64,000 nucleotides of DNA from contig NZ_FQUD01000001.1 in the NCBI RefSeq assembly GCF_900128945.1, positions 806,001-870,000 on the forward strand, given 5' to 3'. The notes under the pieces were generated by a model, which was not told where the DNA came from, did not search any database, and worked only from the letters and a program-made list of their open reading frames with translations. This DNA is from Chryseobacterium sp. OV279. GTDB taxonomy: Bacteria > Bacteroidota > Bacteroidia > Flavobacteriales > Weeksellaceae. This document shows, one piece after another, positions 34,789 to 42,929 of this stretch (position 1 is its first letter; each line of letters opens with the position of its first letter). The translations under genes and the position numbers were made by a program.

Positions 34789-35373
34789 ATGAAGAAGTAT
34801 ATTTTGCCTGTTATTCCTGTTTTTTTATTCATCTCATGTAATAAAATTGAAGAAAAAATAGACCAGACTGTTCAGAAAACCACTGAGACTGTACAGCAAA
34901 AAGCCCAGCAGGCGGTAGAAGAGACCGTGAAGAAAACAGTCAGTGAATCCCTTAATTCTTTAACCAATTCCCAGGACGTAAAATTTAGTCAGGTATTTCC
35001 TGATGGAGGAAAGCCCGTGGTTTCAGAAGAGACCGGAAAGAAGTTTAAATTCCCGAACGGTTCAGAAGGCTACATCTTTAAATATAAATCAGACATTGCA
35101 GTACTGCTTCCTTTCCTGGAAAAGCAGCCTACTTCTGACGAAAACAAATCAGAAAAAACAGCCCGTAAAATAGACGGACAAAGCATCATCGACAAAATAA
35201 GTTTTGTCTCAAAATTTCTTCCTGAAAACACTTTTGATACCGGTTTTCTTGAAGATATTAAGAATGATAAGAATATAGAATATTATAAACTGAAAAGGTT
35301 CCCGAACAACAGTACAATAATCTATAACCCAAAAACCCAGACCATCATACAATATGTAGAGGTAAATAAATAA
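34789..35373 (+). CDS. Lipoprotein with coiled-coil N-terminus, function unknown
   Basis: 194 residues. A lipoprotein signal with lipobox FISC places the acylated Cys at residue 17. Residues about 20-65 are a heptad-like, Gln/Thr/Val-rich coiled coil (KIDQTVQKTTETVQQKAQQAVEE). The C-terminal domain (70-190) is mixed strand/helix with FPDGGKPVVSEETGKKFKFPNGSEGYIFKYK and an acidic tail. No recognised domain. It likely faces the periplasm or the surface. It ends with a good terminator. Confidence 0.8.
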   Translation: MKKYILPVIPVFLFISCNKIEEKIDQTVQKTTETVQQKAQQAVEETVKKTVSESLNSLTNSQDVKFSQVFPDGGKPVVSEETGKKFKFPNGSEGYIFKYKSDIAVLLPFLEKQPTSDENKSEKTARKIDGQSIIDKISFVSKFLPENTFDTGFLEDIKNDKNIEYYKLKRFPNNSTIIYNPKTQTIIQYVEVNK

Positions 35374-35381
35374 TTTGTGAG

Positions 35382-35408
35382 TGGCCGGATTTATCCGGCC
35401 ATTTTTTT
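35382..35408 (+). terminator. Terminator of the lipoprotein gene
   Basis: 9-bp stem TGGCCGGAT / ATCCGGCCA with loop TT and a run of seven T. Confidence 0.92.
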
Positions 35409-35410
35409 AT

Positions 35411-35963
35411 TATACCCAAATACATTCAATAGGAACGGGCTTTAGCCTGTTTACAAAATACATCACCCTTCATCCGGCTTTGGCCAAAACCTACATTCTC
35501 ACATCCAAATTCTCATCTTTAAAAACTTGTCGTAAAAATATCAACCACAAAAGGCACAAAAGTTTTTAACACTTAAGTAACTTTAAGCTGAAATGTACTG
35601 TAAATAAGAAGATCACATAAGTTCTTAAAAAATCAAAGATTTTTTTGACTGAATAATATCCACAAACATCTGTGCAAATCCGTGCAATCTGTGGTTAAAT
35701 GAATTAGTTTACAAAATACATCACCCTTCATTCGGCTTTAGCCAAAACCTACATTCTCACATCCAAATTCTCATCTTTAAAAACCTGTCGTAAAAATATC
35801 AACCACAAAAGGCGCAAAAGTTTTTAACACTTAAGTAACCTTAAGCTGAAATGTATTGTAAATAAGAAGATCACATAAGTTCTTAAAAATCAAATATTTT
35901 TGACTAAATAATATCCATAAACATCTGTGCAAATCCGTGCAATCTGTGGTTAAATGAAATTAG
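35411..35963. repeat. Repeat family 2 locus with 258-bp tandem duplication
   Basis: Begins with the A element (ATTCAATAGGAACGGGCTTTAGCC), then two direct copies of one unit: 35449-35706 and 35707-35963, each running from GTTTACAAAATACATCACCC through GGCTTTRGCCAAAACCTAC, ATCAACCACAAAAGGC, GTTTTTAACACTTAAGTAA and CATCTGTGCAAATCCGTGCA to GTGGTTAAATGAA. The copies differ at only a handful of positions. A short frame at 35381-35569 lies in this repeat and is rejected as a gene. Confidence 0.9.
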
Positions 35964-36037
35964 CAATATTCTTCATGAACCATGTGTCTAAATCTTTAGC
36001 TTACGCCCGGAATGATAAAGCAGATGGTATCAGAAAT

Positions 36038-36062
36038 GTCATCCTGAGCGTAGTCGAAGGAT
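36038..36062. repeat. CTGAGCGTAGTCGAAG intergenic palindrome
   Basis: GTCATCCTGAGCG followed by TAGTCGAAGGAT, a repeat type common between genes in Bacteroidota and other bacteria; related hairpins lie at 43541-43759. The rest of 35964-36154 holds no gene. Confidence 0.7.
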
Positions 36063-36154
36063 TCTCTCATTAAATCAGACTCTACAGAGATAAAACTACA
36101 AATCATTCCCACATTTTACTTTTCACATTGTACAAAATAAAGTATTTTAGTACT

Positions 36155-36724
36155 ATGAAAATTTATACGAAAACAGGAGATAAAGGACAGACCGCTTTAT
36201 ACGGCGGTACAAGAGTTTCCAAAGCCAGTGCAAGAGTCGACAGCTACGGAAATATAGACGAGCTCAATTCATTCATTGGTATTTCTAAAAGTCATATTGA
36301 GGATGAAGAGGTTTTGAAGCAGTTGAAAAAAATTCAGTTTGATCTGTTTACAGTAGGTTCAGAAGCGGCTACACCAGTGGATAAATTAATGTTAGCTAAC
36401 GGAAAATCACGTCTGCCATTGATTATTTCAGATACGGAAATCGAAGAACTGGAAAACTGGATGGATGCTTTTGAAGATAAACTGGAACCGCTTCAGTATT
36501 TTATTCTTCCCGGCGGCGGAAAATCGGCGACATTTTTACATGCGGCAAGAACCATCTGCAGAAGAGCAGAACGTTCTCTGGTATTCTTAAATGAATCTGA
36601 AGAAGTGCGTCCTGAACTGATCAAATACCTGAACAGACTTTCAGATTATCTTTTTGTTTTGGCAAGATACATTTCAAAAATCAATAGCGAACCGGAAGAA
36701 TACTGGAATCCGAATGAAAGATAA
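36155..36724 (+). CDS. Cob(I)alamin adenosyltransferase (PduO/MMAB type)
   Basis: 189 residues. The PduO-type motifs are all present: MKIYTKTGDKGQTALYGGTRVSK (ATP loop), RVDSYGNIDELNSFIG, LPGGGKSATFLHAARTICRRAERS and YLNRLSDYLFVLARY. It attaches the adenosyl group of ATP to cobalamin to make coenzyme B12. The start is ATG 36155; a TTG 27 bp upstream is unlikely. Its last 11 bases overlap the next gene. Confidence 0.95.
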   Translation: MKIYTKTGDKGQTALYGGTRVSKASARVDSYGNIDELNSFIGISKSHIEDEEVLKQLKKIQFDLFTVGSEAATPVDKLMLANGKSRLPLIISDTEIEELENWMDAFEDKLEPLQYFILPGGGKSATFLHAARTICRRAERSLVFLNESEEVRPELIKYLNRLSDYLFVLARYISKINSEPEEYWNPNER

Positions 36725-37361
36725 AGCATTACTTTTCATTAACGGAGATCATCCAAAAACTTTTCCAGATCCTGATCAATACGGCTTGATAGCCTGTACA
36801 GACGGCGCTTTTCATTATTTGAAGCAACTGGGTTTTCCTTTAGCTAAGCTGGATTTTATTTCTGGCGATTTTGATTCTCATTCAGGGTCGGATGAAAGTG
36901 TTTATCAGGATAAATTTATTTTAACGCTGGATCAGGACAAAACAGATTTTCATAAAGCTTTGGAAATTATTCTGGAAAGAGGATTTACAGAAATTGATGT
37001 TTTTGGAGGAAGTGGCGGAGAACAGGATCATTTTTTAGGAAACCTGACAGTAGCTTATGCTTTTAAAGATAAAATGAATCTGAAATTTTATGATGAATTT
37101 TCTGAATATTATTTTGTCCCAAAAAGTTTTAAGCTGAAAGGGATTAAAAATAAAATGATTTCATTGTATCCTTTTCCTTCCGTTGAAAATATAACGACAA
37201 CCGGATTGAACTGGCCATTGACTCACGGAAGTTTAAGTATCACTTCGAGAATCGGGACCAGAAACTTTGCGGTTGAAGATGAGGTTTCCATTCAGTATGA
37301 ATCCGGAGATCTGTTGTTTTTTGTTGGTATTAATGAAATAGAATATCCAGAAATATATTGA
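36714..37361 (+). CDS. Thiamine pyrophosphokinase
   Basis: 215 residues. IACTDGAFHYLKQL, LDFISGDFDSHSG, LDQDKTDFHKALEII and VFGGSGGEQDHFLGNL are the conserved catalytic segments of TPK, which makes thiamine diphosphate from thiamine and ATP. The C-terminal thiamine-binding beta domain has TTGLNWPLTHGSLSITSRIGT. I start it at ATG 36714, overlapping the adenosyltransferase stop by 11 bp; a longer frame from 36654 lacks homology. Two cofactor enzymes are thus coupled. Confidence 0.95.
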   Translation: MKDKALLFINGDHPKTFPDPDQYGLIACTDGAFHYLKQLGFPLAKLDFISGDFDSHSGSDESVYQDKFILTLDQDKTDFHKALEIILERGFTEIDVFGGSGGEQDHFLGNLTVAYAFKDKMNLKFYDEFSEYYFVPKSFKLKGIKNKMISLYPFPSVENITTTGLNWPLTHGSLSITSRIGTRNFAVEDEVSIQYESGDLLFFVGINEIEYPEIY

Positions 37362-38233
37362 GACAATTTATACCCATATCAGTTCTGCTTATCGCTTTAT
37401 TTTGTGTTTTTTCCTGCAAAACACAGGATTTTACGCAGCCGCAATATGGTAAAAATGAAACCGGAAAAAGGACTGACATCAAAAAAGTATATAATTTCAG
37501 GACGGTAGGAAATATTAAAAATTCTGAAGGAAGAACTTTAAAGGAAGGAAAATTCTACAGAAGCGGACATCTTCATAAACTGAAGAAAAAGTCGTTCAGA
37601 GAATTGGAAAATCTGGGAATAAAAGAGGTCATTGATCTGAGAAATTCCAAGGAAATTGCAGACAAGCCGGATCACCTTCCGACTGATATGGTTTATAAAA
37701 AATATTCTGCTTTTGAAGATGAGGGAGATCAGCTGACACAGGCAAAAAAGCTTGTTTTAAAAGGAAAAGTAAACGGTTCCGATGCAGATAAAAGGATGAT
37801 TGATTTCTACCGCGAATATGTAACGGAAAATCCTGAAGTCATTAAAAAAATCATTACTGATATTCTGGAATCAGACCAGCCGGTTCTCTATCACTGTACT
37901 GCTGGAAAGGACAGAACAGGAATTACAACAGCTTTAATTTTGGCGATTTTAAAATTTGATAAAGAAACGATTTATAACGATTATATCCTGTCCAATAATT
38001 ATCGCAGAAAATTAGTTCTGAAAAGATTGAATCTCGCTGATAATCTGCATTTTCTGTATCCTAAAATGGATGTGAAGGTTCTGGAAAAACTAAGTTGGGT
38101 AGAAACCGCTTACCTCGATGCGGCGTTTGATGAAATCAATAAGAAATACGGTTCAATTGATGCTTATATTCAACAGGTTCTGGGTATTTCGGAAAATAAG
38201 CGGGAAGAATATATCAGGAAGTTCACGAATTAA
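37358..38233 (+). CDS. Lipoprotein tyrosine phosphatase (dual-specificity/PTP fold), TTG start
   Basis: 291 residues. The TTG start overlaps the TPK stop (TTGA, 4 bases); no ATG exists upstream of the signal sequence, which makes TTG the only start that keeps the lipoprotein signal RQFIPISVLLIALFCVFSC (acylated Cys20). The phosphatase core has EVIDLRNSKE, then the P-loop HCTAGKDRTGIT with nucleophile Cys180 and Arg186. This is the tyrosine-protein phosphatase family with MptpB/LipA-like features, which act on phosphotyrosine or phosphoinositides. It should be anchored in an envelope membrane. Confidence 0.88.
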   Translation: MRQFIPISVLLIALFCVFSCKTQDFTQPQYGKNETGKRTDIKKVYNFRTVGNIKNSEGRTLKEGKFYRSGHLHKLKKKSFRELENLGIKEVIDLRNSKEIADKPDHLPTDMVYKKYSAFEDEGDQLTQAKKLVLKGKVNGSDADKRMIDFYREYVTENPEVIKKIITDILESDQPVLYHCTAGKDRTGITTALILAILKFDKETIYNDYILSNNYRRKLVLKRLNLADNLHFLYPKMDVKVLEKLSWVETAYLDAAFDEINKKYGSIDAYIQQVLGISENKREEYIRKFTN

Positions 38234-38343
38234 TAATCTGAAGGCGTTTTCAAACGGGGTCATTTTGAAATTTATAATAAATTTAACGCTTAAAAATCAA
38301 ACTTTTTTAGCAATTTTGCATTTCGTAATTCACTTGTCAAGAA

Positions 38344-39738
38344 ATGAAAATAAAGTACTCGGAACTTATTGATCAGACATTGTACTTTCCTACAGAGGAA
38401 TTTAATGTTTCTGAGAACAATTTGTTATTTCACGATGTTCCTTTAATGGAAGTCGTTGAAAAATTTGGCACCCCGCTAAAAATTAGCTACCTGCCAAGAA
38501 TTTCTCAAAATATCCAAAAGGCCAAGAGCTGGTTTAGGGAAGCTTTTGAGAAAGCCGAATATAAAAAGAATTATACCTACTGCTACTGTACAAAATCCAG
38601 TCATTTCAATTTTGTGCTTGAAGAAGCTCTTAAGAATGATATTTCTATCGAAACTTCTTCAGCGTACGACATGGATATTGTAAAATCTCTTTATGGGAAA
38701 GGTAAAGTAGATAAAAATATCGAGGTCATCTGTAATGGATTCAAGACCGATGATTATCTGGCGAAAATTTCCGAGATGATCAACAGTGGTTTTGAAAATA
38801 TTACTCCGATCCTGGATAATTACCGTGAGCTGGATAAGCTTACAGAAAGTATTGATACCACGTTCGACATCGGGATCAGAATTGCTTCAGAGGAAGAACC
38901 TAAATTCGAATTCTATACCTCAAGGTTAGGGATCGGATATAGAGATATCATTCCTTACTACAGCCAGAAAATCGCCGAGCATCCGAATGCAAGACTGAAA
39001 ATGCTTCACTTCTTCATTAATACCGGGATCAAAGACACGGCTTATTACTGGAACGAATTGTACAAATGTCTTCGTGTATACGCACGTTTGAAGAAAATTG
39101 CTCCGGAAGTGGATTCACTGAACATCGGTGGAGGTTTCCCGATCAAAACTTCTTTAAACTTTGAATACGACTATCAGTATATGGTAGAGGAAATCGTTTC
39201 TCAGATCAAAAAATTCTGTGAAGAGGAAGGAGTGGAAGAGCCTAATATCTATACGGAATTCGGAAGTTTTACGGTTGGTGAAAGTGGCGCAAACCTTTAT
39301 AAAATCATCTCTCAAAAACGTCAGAACGACAGAGAGAAGTGGAATATGATTGATTCTTCATTCATGACTACACTTCCTGATACATGGGCGATCTCCAGAC
39401 ACTTTATCATGCTTCCGCTGAACAGATGGGAGGATACCTATGAAAGAGTATTCCTGGGTGGATTGACTTGTGATTCGGATGATTATTATAACTCCGAGCA
39501 GCATACCAATGCCATCTACCTGCCGGTTTTCAGCGATACAAAACCTCTGTACATCGGATTTTTCCATACCGGAGCGTATCAGGAAACGATCGGAGGATAT
39601 GGCGGTGTTCACCACTGTCTGATGCCTCAGCCGAGACACGTCCTGATCCAGAAAGATGAAAATGGCGAACTTCAGTATGAAGTTTTCCGTGAGAAACAGG
39701 AACCGGAAGATATTTTGAAAATCTTAGGTTACAAATAA
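38344..39738 (+). CDS. speA: Arginine decarboxylase (short flavobacterial form)
   Basis: 464 residues, alanine-racemase-fold (type III) PLP decarboxylase, shorter than the about 630-residue E. coli SpeA. The cofactor lysine is Lys84 in YCYCTKSSHF; SRLGIGY, LNIGGGFPI, EFGSFTVGESGA and the C-terminal FHTGAYQETIGGYGGVHHCL motif carry other active-site residues, the last replacing the Cys-Asp motif of related enzymes. It makes agmatine from arginine; agmatinase (speB) lies 1.1 kb downstream, so the pair gives putrescine. It has no promoter of perfect consensus. Confidence 0.92.
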   Translation: MKIKYSELIDQTLYFPTEEFNVSENNLLFHDVPLMEVVEKFGTPLKISYLPRISQNIQKAKSWFREAFEKAEYKKNYTYCYCTKSSHFNFVLEEALKNDISIETSSAYDMDIVKSLYGKGKVDKNIEVICNGFKTDDYLAKISEMINSGFENITPILDNYRELDKLTESIDTTFDIGIRIASEEEPKFEFYTSRLGIGYRDIIPYYSQKIAEHPNARLKMLHFFINTGIKDTAYYWNELYKCLRVYARLKKIAPEVDSLNIGGGFPIKTSLNFEYDYQYMVEEIVSQIKKFCEEEGVEEPNIYTEFGSFTVGESGANLYKIISQKRQNDREKWNMIDSSFMTTLPDTWAISRHFIMLPLNRWEDTYERVFLGGLTCDSDDYYNSEQHTNAIYLPVFSDTKPLYIGFFHTGAYQETIGGYGGVHHCLMPQPRHVLIQKDENGELQYEVFREKQEPEDILKILGYK

Positions 39739-39745
39739 AAGGACA

Positions 39746-39780
39746 GTCATTGCGAGGAACGAAGTGACGAAGCAATCTCA
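39746..39780. repeat. GTCATTGCGAGG-type intergenic palindrome
   Basis: Reads GTCATTGCGAGGAACGAAG then TGACGAAGCAATCTCA; the reverse complement form occurs inside repeat copy ii at 31381-31412. It directly follows the speA stop, before the terminator. Confidence 0.75.
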
Positions 39781-39806
39781 TCTTCAGAATGATAAGATAT
39801 AAAAAT

Positions 39807-39833
39807 AAAAGCTCTCAAATTTTGAGAGCTTTT
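39807..39833. terminator. Bidirectional terminator between speA and the HAD gene
   Basis: 13-bp stem AAAAGCTCTCAAA / TTTGAGAGCTTTT around one T, with T runs on both strands. Confidence 0.9.
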
Positions 39834-39838
39834 TTCAT

Positions 39839-40498
39839 TTAAAAATATTTTGAAAGCTTATCCAGTTCCAGTTCTTCATAATCTGAAACCACGATATCAG
39901 CTAAAGTATAATCCTGATTTTTTGAATGCGGACTTCTGTAGGCGGCACAGAAAATCTCAGCTCTGTTTGCAGCGAGGATTCCGTTGGTGGAATCTTCAAT
40001 CACCATGCAGTTGGCGACAGGCTCTTCTGCCATTTCTGCAGCCAAGAGAAATACCTCAGGGTGAGGTTTGGACTCCTTCAAATCCGCACCACTTATTTTC
40101 CCGCTAAAATACTGCTCAAGCCCGAACTTTTCAAAAACCATATTGATGGTGACCATCGTTGCTGAAGAAGCCAGGATAAGCTTAATGCCGTTCTCATGGT
40201 AATGCTTAATGAGTTCCTTTACTCCCGGAATCAGGTCAAACTCTTCATCATTATCGAAATAATCTTTGAAATGCGCTCTTTTGATGACAGAAAGGTCTTC
40301 ATAGGTATGAGACAGACCGTATTTCCCGATGAGTGTTTCAAATACTCTTTTCGTAGAAGCTCCGGTGAATGAGGTATATAATTCTTCGGAAACAGTAATT
40401 CCAAGTTCGTCAAATGTGGTGAAGTAAGCTTTTCTGTGAAGTGGTTCCGTATCTACAATAACCCCGTCCATATCGAAAAGAACAGCTTTTAAGGACAT
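39839..40498 (-). CDS. HAD-family phosphatase / beta-phosphoglucomutase-like
   Basis: 219 residues. Motif I FDMDGVIVDTEPLH has the nucleophile Asp and acid/base Asp; motif II LASSAT; motif III lysine near ADLKESKPHPEVF; motif IV VIEDSTNGILAA. A helical cap lies at about 20-90. Members hydrolyse small phosphate esters or interconvert phosphosugars. I start at 40498 (MSLKAVLFDMDG), supported by a TACTTTTG box just upstream; the longer frame is out. Confidence 0.92.
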   Translation of the reverse strand: MSLKAVLFDMDGVIVDTEPLHRKAYFTTFDELGITVSEELYTSFTGASTKRVFETLIGKYGLSHTYEDLSVIKRAHFKDYFDNDEEFDLIPGVKELIKHYHENGIKLILASSATMVTINMVFEKFGLEQYFSGKISGADLKESKPHPEVFLLAAEMAEEPVANCMVIEDSTNGILAANRAEIFCAAYRSPHSKNQDYTLADIVVSDYEELELDKLSKYF

Positions 40499-40511
40499 AT
40501 TTTGTTTTTTA

Positions 40512-40519
40512 CAAAAGTA
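40512..40519 (-). promoter_or_regulatory. -7 box of the HAD gene
   Basis: TACTTTTG on the minus strand, 13 bp upstream of the ATG; implies a leader of only a few bases. Confidence 0.6.
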
Positions 40520-40555
40520 GGGAATTGGTTTGAAAGGGAAAAGGGGAGGAGAAAC

Positions 40556-40800
40556 AAGAGTCAAGATTTTAGACGTCAGATATCAGACACAAGACATGAG
40601 ACTTTTTTGGTTAAGGTTTATAAAATCTCAATGGTGAATTTGCTTCGCAAGTGAATGGTAGATTTGAGAGTCAAGACTTCAGACCGTAATCCTATTAACT
40701 TAATCCTTACGAACAAGCAACCAGCAACTGACAACCAGCTCCAAACTCATGTATCCTCAAACTCTCCGACACTTAAACCCAAGTACTCGCAAACTCATAA
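40556..40800. repeat. Dispersed repeat family 3, copy b (inverted relative to 27446-27665)
   Basis: The reverse complement aligns with copy a over GCTGGTTGTCAGTTGCTGG, TAAGGATTAAGTTAATAGG, TACGGTCTGAAGTCTTG, AATCTACCATTCACTTGCG and GTCTCATGTCTTGTGTCTGA. It fills the gap between HAD and speB, which holds no gene. Confidence 0.75.
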
Positions 40801-40808
40801 ACTCTTCG

Positions 40809-40816
40809 TATCTTTG
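40809..40816 (+). promoter_or_regulatory. -7 box of speB
   Basis: TATCTTTG, about 47 bp before the speB ATG. Confidence 0.7.
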
Positions 40817-40862
40817 CCCCGAATATTTCAATCTTTAAATCATTTAAATTTTTAAATAAAAC

Positions 40863-41720
40863 ATGAGAACATACGCAGGAATTCCTGAAGAAAATGCAAC
40901 GTTAGAAAATTCTAAAGTAATGCTGGTAACCGTTCCTTACGATGGAACTTCAACATGGGGAAAAGGAGCTGATAAAGGCCCGGAATTATTTCTTGATGCT
41001 TCCGAAAACATGGAGCTTTATGATATTGAAACTGGAACTGAGCCTTTCCTTGACGGGGTATATCTGGCAGGAGAGATTTCTGAAAATTCAAGTCCTGAAG
41101 CCATGACAGAAGCGGTTTACCAAAAAACCAAAGAGCTTTTGAACAACGACGGAAAAGTATTTACCCTTTTCGGAGGTGAGCACTCTGTGTCTATCGGTTC
41201 TATCCGTGCGGTAGGAGAGAAGTTTGAAAACCTTACTGTTCTTCAGTTGGATGCTCATACAGATTTACGTCCTGAATTCCATGGTTCTACTTCTAATCAC
41301 GCATGTGCGGTTTTTGAAGCGAATCAGAAGCATAACTTAGTTCAGGTGGGAATCCGTTCTATGGATGCTGAAGAAGTTGAATATTTACCGGAAGGAAGAG
41401 TGTTTTTTGCTCATGAAATTGCTGTCAATGACAACTGGATCAACGATGTTCTTGAAAAAGTTTCAGGAAATGTGTATATCACCATTGACCTTGATGCTTT
41501 TGACCCGTCTATTGCCCCTTCTACAGGAACTCCGGAGCCAGGTGGACTTCAGTGGTATCCTACATTGGAATTACTGAAAAAAGTATTTGAAAAATGTAAC
41601 GTAGTGGCATTTGATATTGTAGAATTAATGGATTCTCCGATGGCTAAGCCTACTGCTTTCTTAGCAGCCAAGTTATATTACAAAATGCTTGCTTACAACC
41701 ATATTTATAACAACAACTAA
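40863..41720 (+). CDS. speB: Agmatinase
   Basis: 285 residues, ureohydrolase fold. Mn-binding motifs GGEHSVSIG, LDAHTDLRPE and IDLDAFDPS are present, with TGTPEPGGL of the substrate loop. The family includes agmatinase, arginase and formiminoglutamase; the nearby arginine decarboxylase favours agmatinase, which makes putrescine and urea. The gene has its own promoter with a TATCTTTG box and a leader of about 40 nt. Confidence 0.92.
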   Translation: MRTYAGIPEENATLENSKVMLVTVPYDGTSTWGKGADKGPELFLDASENMELYDIETGTEPFLDGVYLAGEISENSSPEAMTEAVYQKTKELLNNDGKVFTLFGGEHSVSIGSIRAVGEKFENLTVLQLDAHTDLRPEFHGSTSNHACAVFEANQKHNLVQVGIRSMDAEEVEYLPEGRVFFAHEIAVNDNWINDVLEKVSGNVYITIDLDAFDPSIAPSTGTPEPGGLQWYPTLELLKKVFEKCNVVAFDIVELMDSPMAKPTAFLAAKLYYKMLAYNHIYNNN

Positions 41721-41789
41721 AATTCCGCAAGAATCAGATTTTTTCTGCCCTATATTCTTTGGAAATTTGTGAGGTAAAACACTTATATT

Positions 41790-42650
41790 ATGTCCGCACA
41801 AAGTCAGATAGATTATAACAGAATTGCTAAAGCGATAGCATATATCCAGAGCAATTTCAGGCTTCAGCCAAGTTTGGAAGAAGTGGCAGAGAATATTCAC
41901 TTGAGTCCGGCTCATTTTCAGAAAATATTTACGGATTGGGCAGGAACAAGTCCGAAGAAATTTTTGCAGTTCATCAGTCTTGAACATGCTAAAAATTTAC
42001 TGAAGGAAGAAAAAGCGACTTTATTTGATACCGCCTATGAGACGGGACTTTCCAGTACAAGCAGGCTTCATGACCTCTTTGTGAACATAGAAGGAATGTC
42101 TCCGGCGGAATATAAAAACGGCGGAAAAAGCCTTAGCATCAATTACAGTTTTTCCAAAAGTCCTTTTGGATATGTTATGGCAGCATCCACTGAAAAAGGA
42201 ATCTGCTACATGGCTTTTGAAGACGATAAAGAAACAGCATTGGGAAATCTGAAACATACATTTCCCAATGCTTCTTTTTTTGAAAAACAGGATGCTCTTC
42301 AGAAAAACGCACTGTCCATATTTGATAAAGACTGGACAAAACTCAACACGATAAAATTACATTTAAAAGGCACAGATTTCCAGCTTAAAGTCTGGGAAAG
42401 CCTACTTTCTATCCCAATGGGAAAACTGTCTACTTACGGCAGCCTGGCCGGAAAAATTGGAAACCCGAATGCCTCAAGAGCAGTAGGAACCGCCATTGGC
42501 AGTAATCCTGTGGCATTTCTTATTCCATGTCACCGTGTGATTCAATCGACGGGGAATATCGGAGGTTATAAGTGGGGAAGCGAAAGAAAACAGATGATGG
42601 TAGGCTGGGAGAGCTCTCATATGTACTCTGAAAATTCTATTGTACTTTAA
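41790..42650 (+). CDS. ada: AraC-type regulator fused to O6-methylguanine-DNA methyltransferase (Ada-like)
   Basis: 286 residues. Residues about 10-105 form an AraC helix-turn-helix pair (IAKAIAYIQSNFRLQPSLEEVAENIHLSPAHFQKIFTDW, TGLSSTSRLHDLF). Residues about 125-280 are the alkyltransferase domain with FQLKVWESLLSIPMGKLSTYG, NPNASRAVGTAIGSNP and the acceptor Cys247 in IPCHRVIQ. The N-terminal Cys4 zinc domain (Ada10) that senses methyl phosphotriesters in E. coli Ada is missing. It repairs O6-methylguanine and probably regulates repair genes; alkB is next. Confidence 0.93.
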   Translation: MSAQSQIDYNRIAKAIAYIQSNFRLQPSLEEVAENIHLSPAHFQKIFTDWAGTSPKKFLQFISLEHAKNLLKEEKATLFDTAYETGLSSTSRLHDLFVNIEGMSPAEYKNGGKSLSINYSFSKSPFGYVMAASTEKGICYMAFEDDKETALGNLKHTFPNASFFEKQDALQKNALSIFDKDWTKLNTIKLHLKGTDFQLKVWESLLSIPMGKLSTYGSLAGKIGNPNASRAVGTAIGSNPVAFLIPCHRVIQSTGNIGGYKWGSERKQMMVGWESSHMYSENSIVL

Positions 42651-42660
42651 TTATTAGGTT

Positions 42661-42890
42661 TAAGTTTTGGCTAAAGCCGATTGAATGTTTTTATTTATAA
42701 GCAAACGGGCTAAAGCCCGTTCCTATTGATGTGAATACTCAAAATACATCTATTGAGAAATAGTATTGCCCAATAAAAATCTCCGATTTTTCAAAAACTT
42801 AAGTGTACTTTATTCGACGTTTTAATAATAACTTAAAAAACTTAAGTGTTAAAAACTTTTGCGACTTTTGTGGTTAAAAAAATACTTAAA
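42661..42890. repeat. Repeat family 2, copy between ada and alkB
   Basis: A element: GTTTTGGCTAAAGCCGATTG and AAACGGGCTAAAGCCCGTTC; B element: ACTTAAGTGTTAAAAAC then TTTTGTGGTTAAAA. Order A then B, as at 58964-59225 and opposite to 35411-35963. The hairpin AACGGGCTAAAGCCCGTT is a perfect palindrome. Confidence 0.8.
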
Positions 42891-42929
42891 AAGTCATCAA
42901 TACATTATACTTTCTACAAATTCAAAATC

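Noticed and set aside
35381..35569. 62-codon frame after the lipoprotein gene
   Set aside because: It begins inside the terminator and runs through repeat family 2.
35411..35963. CRISPR array
   Set aside because: Only two long units without spacers of constant length; no cas genes.
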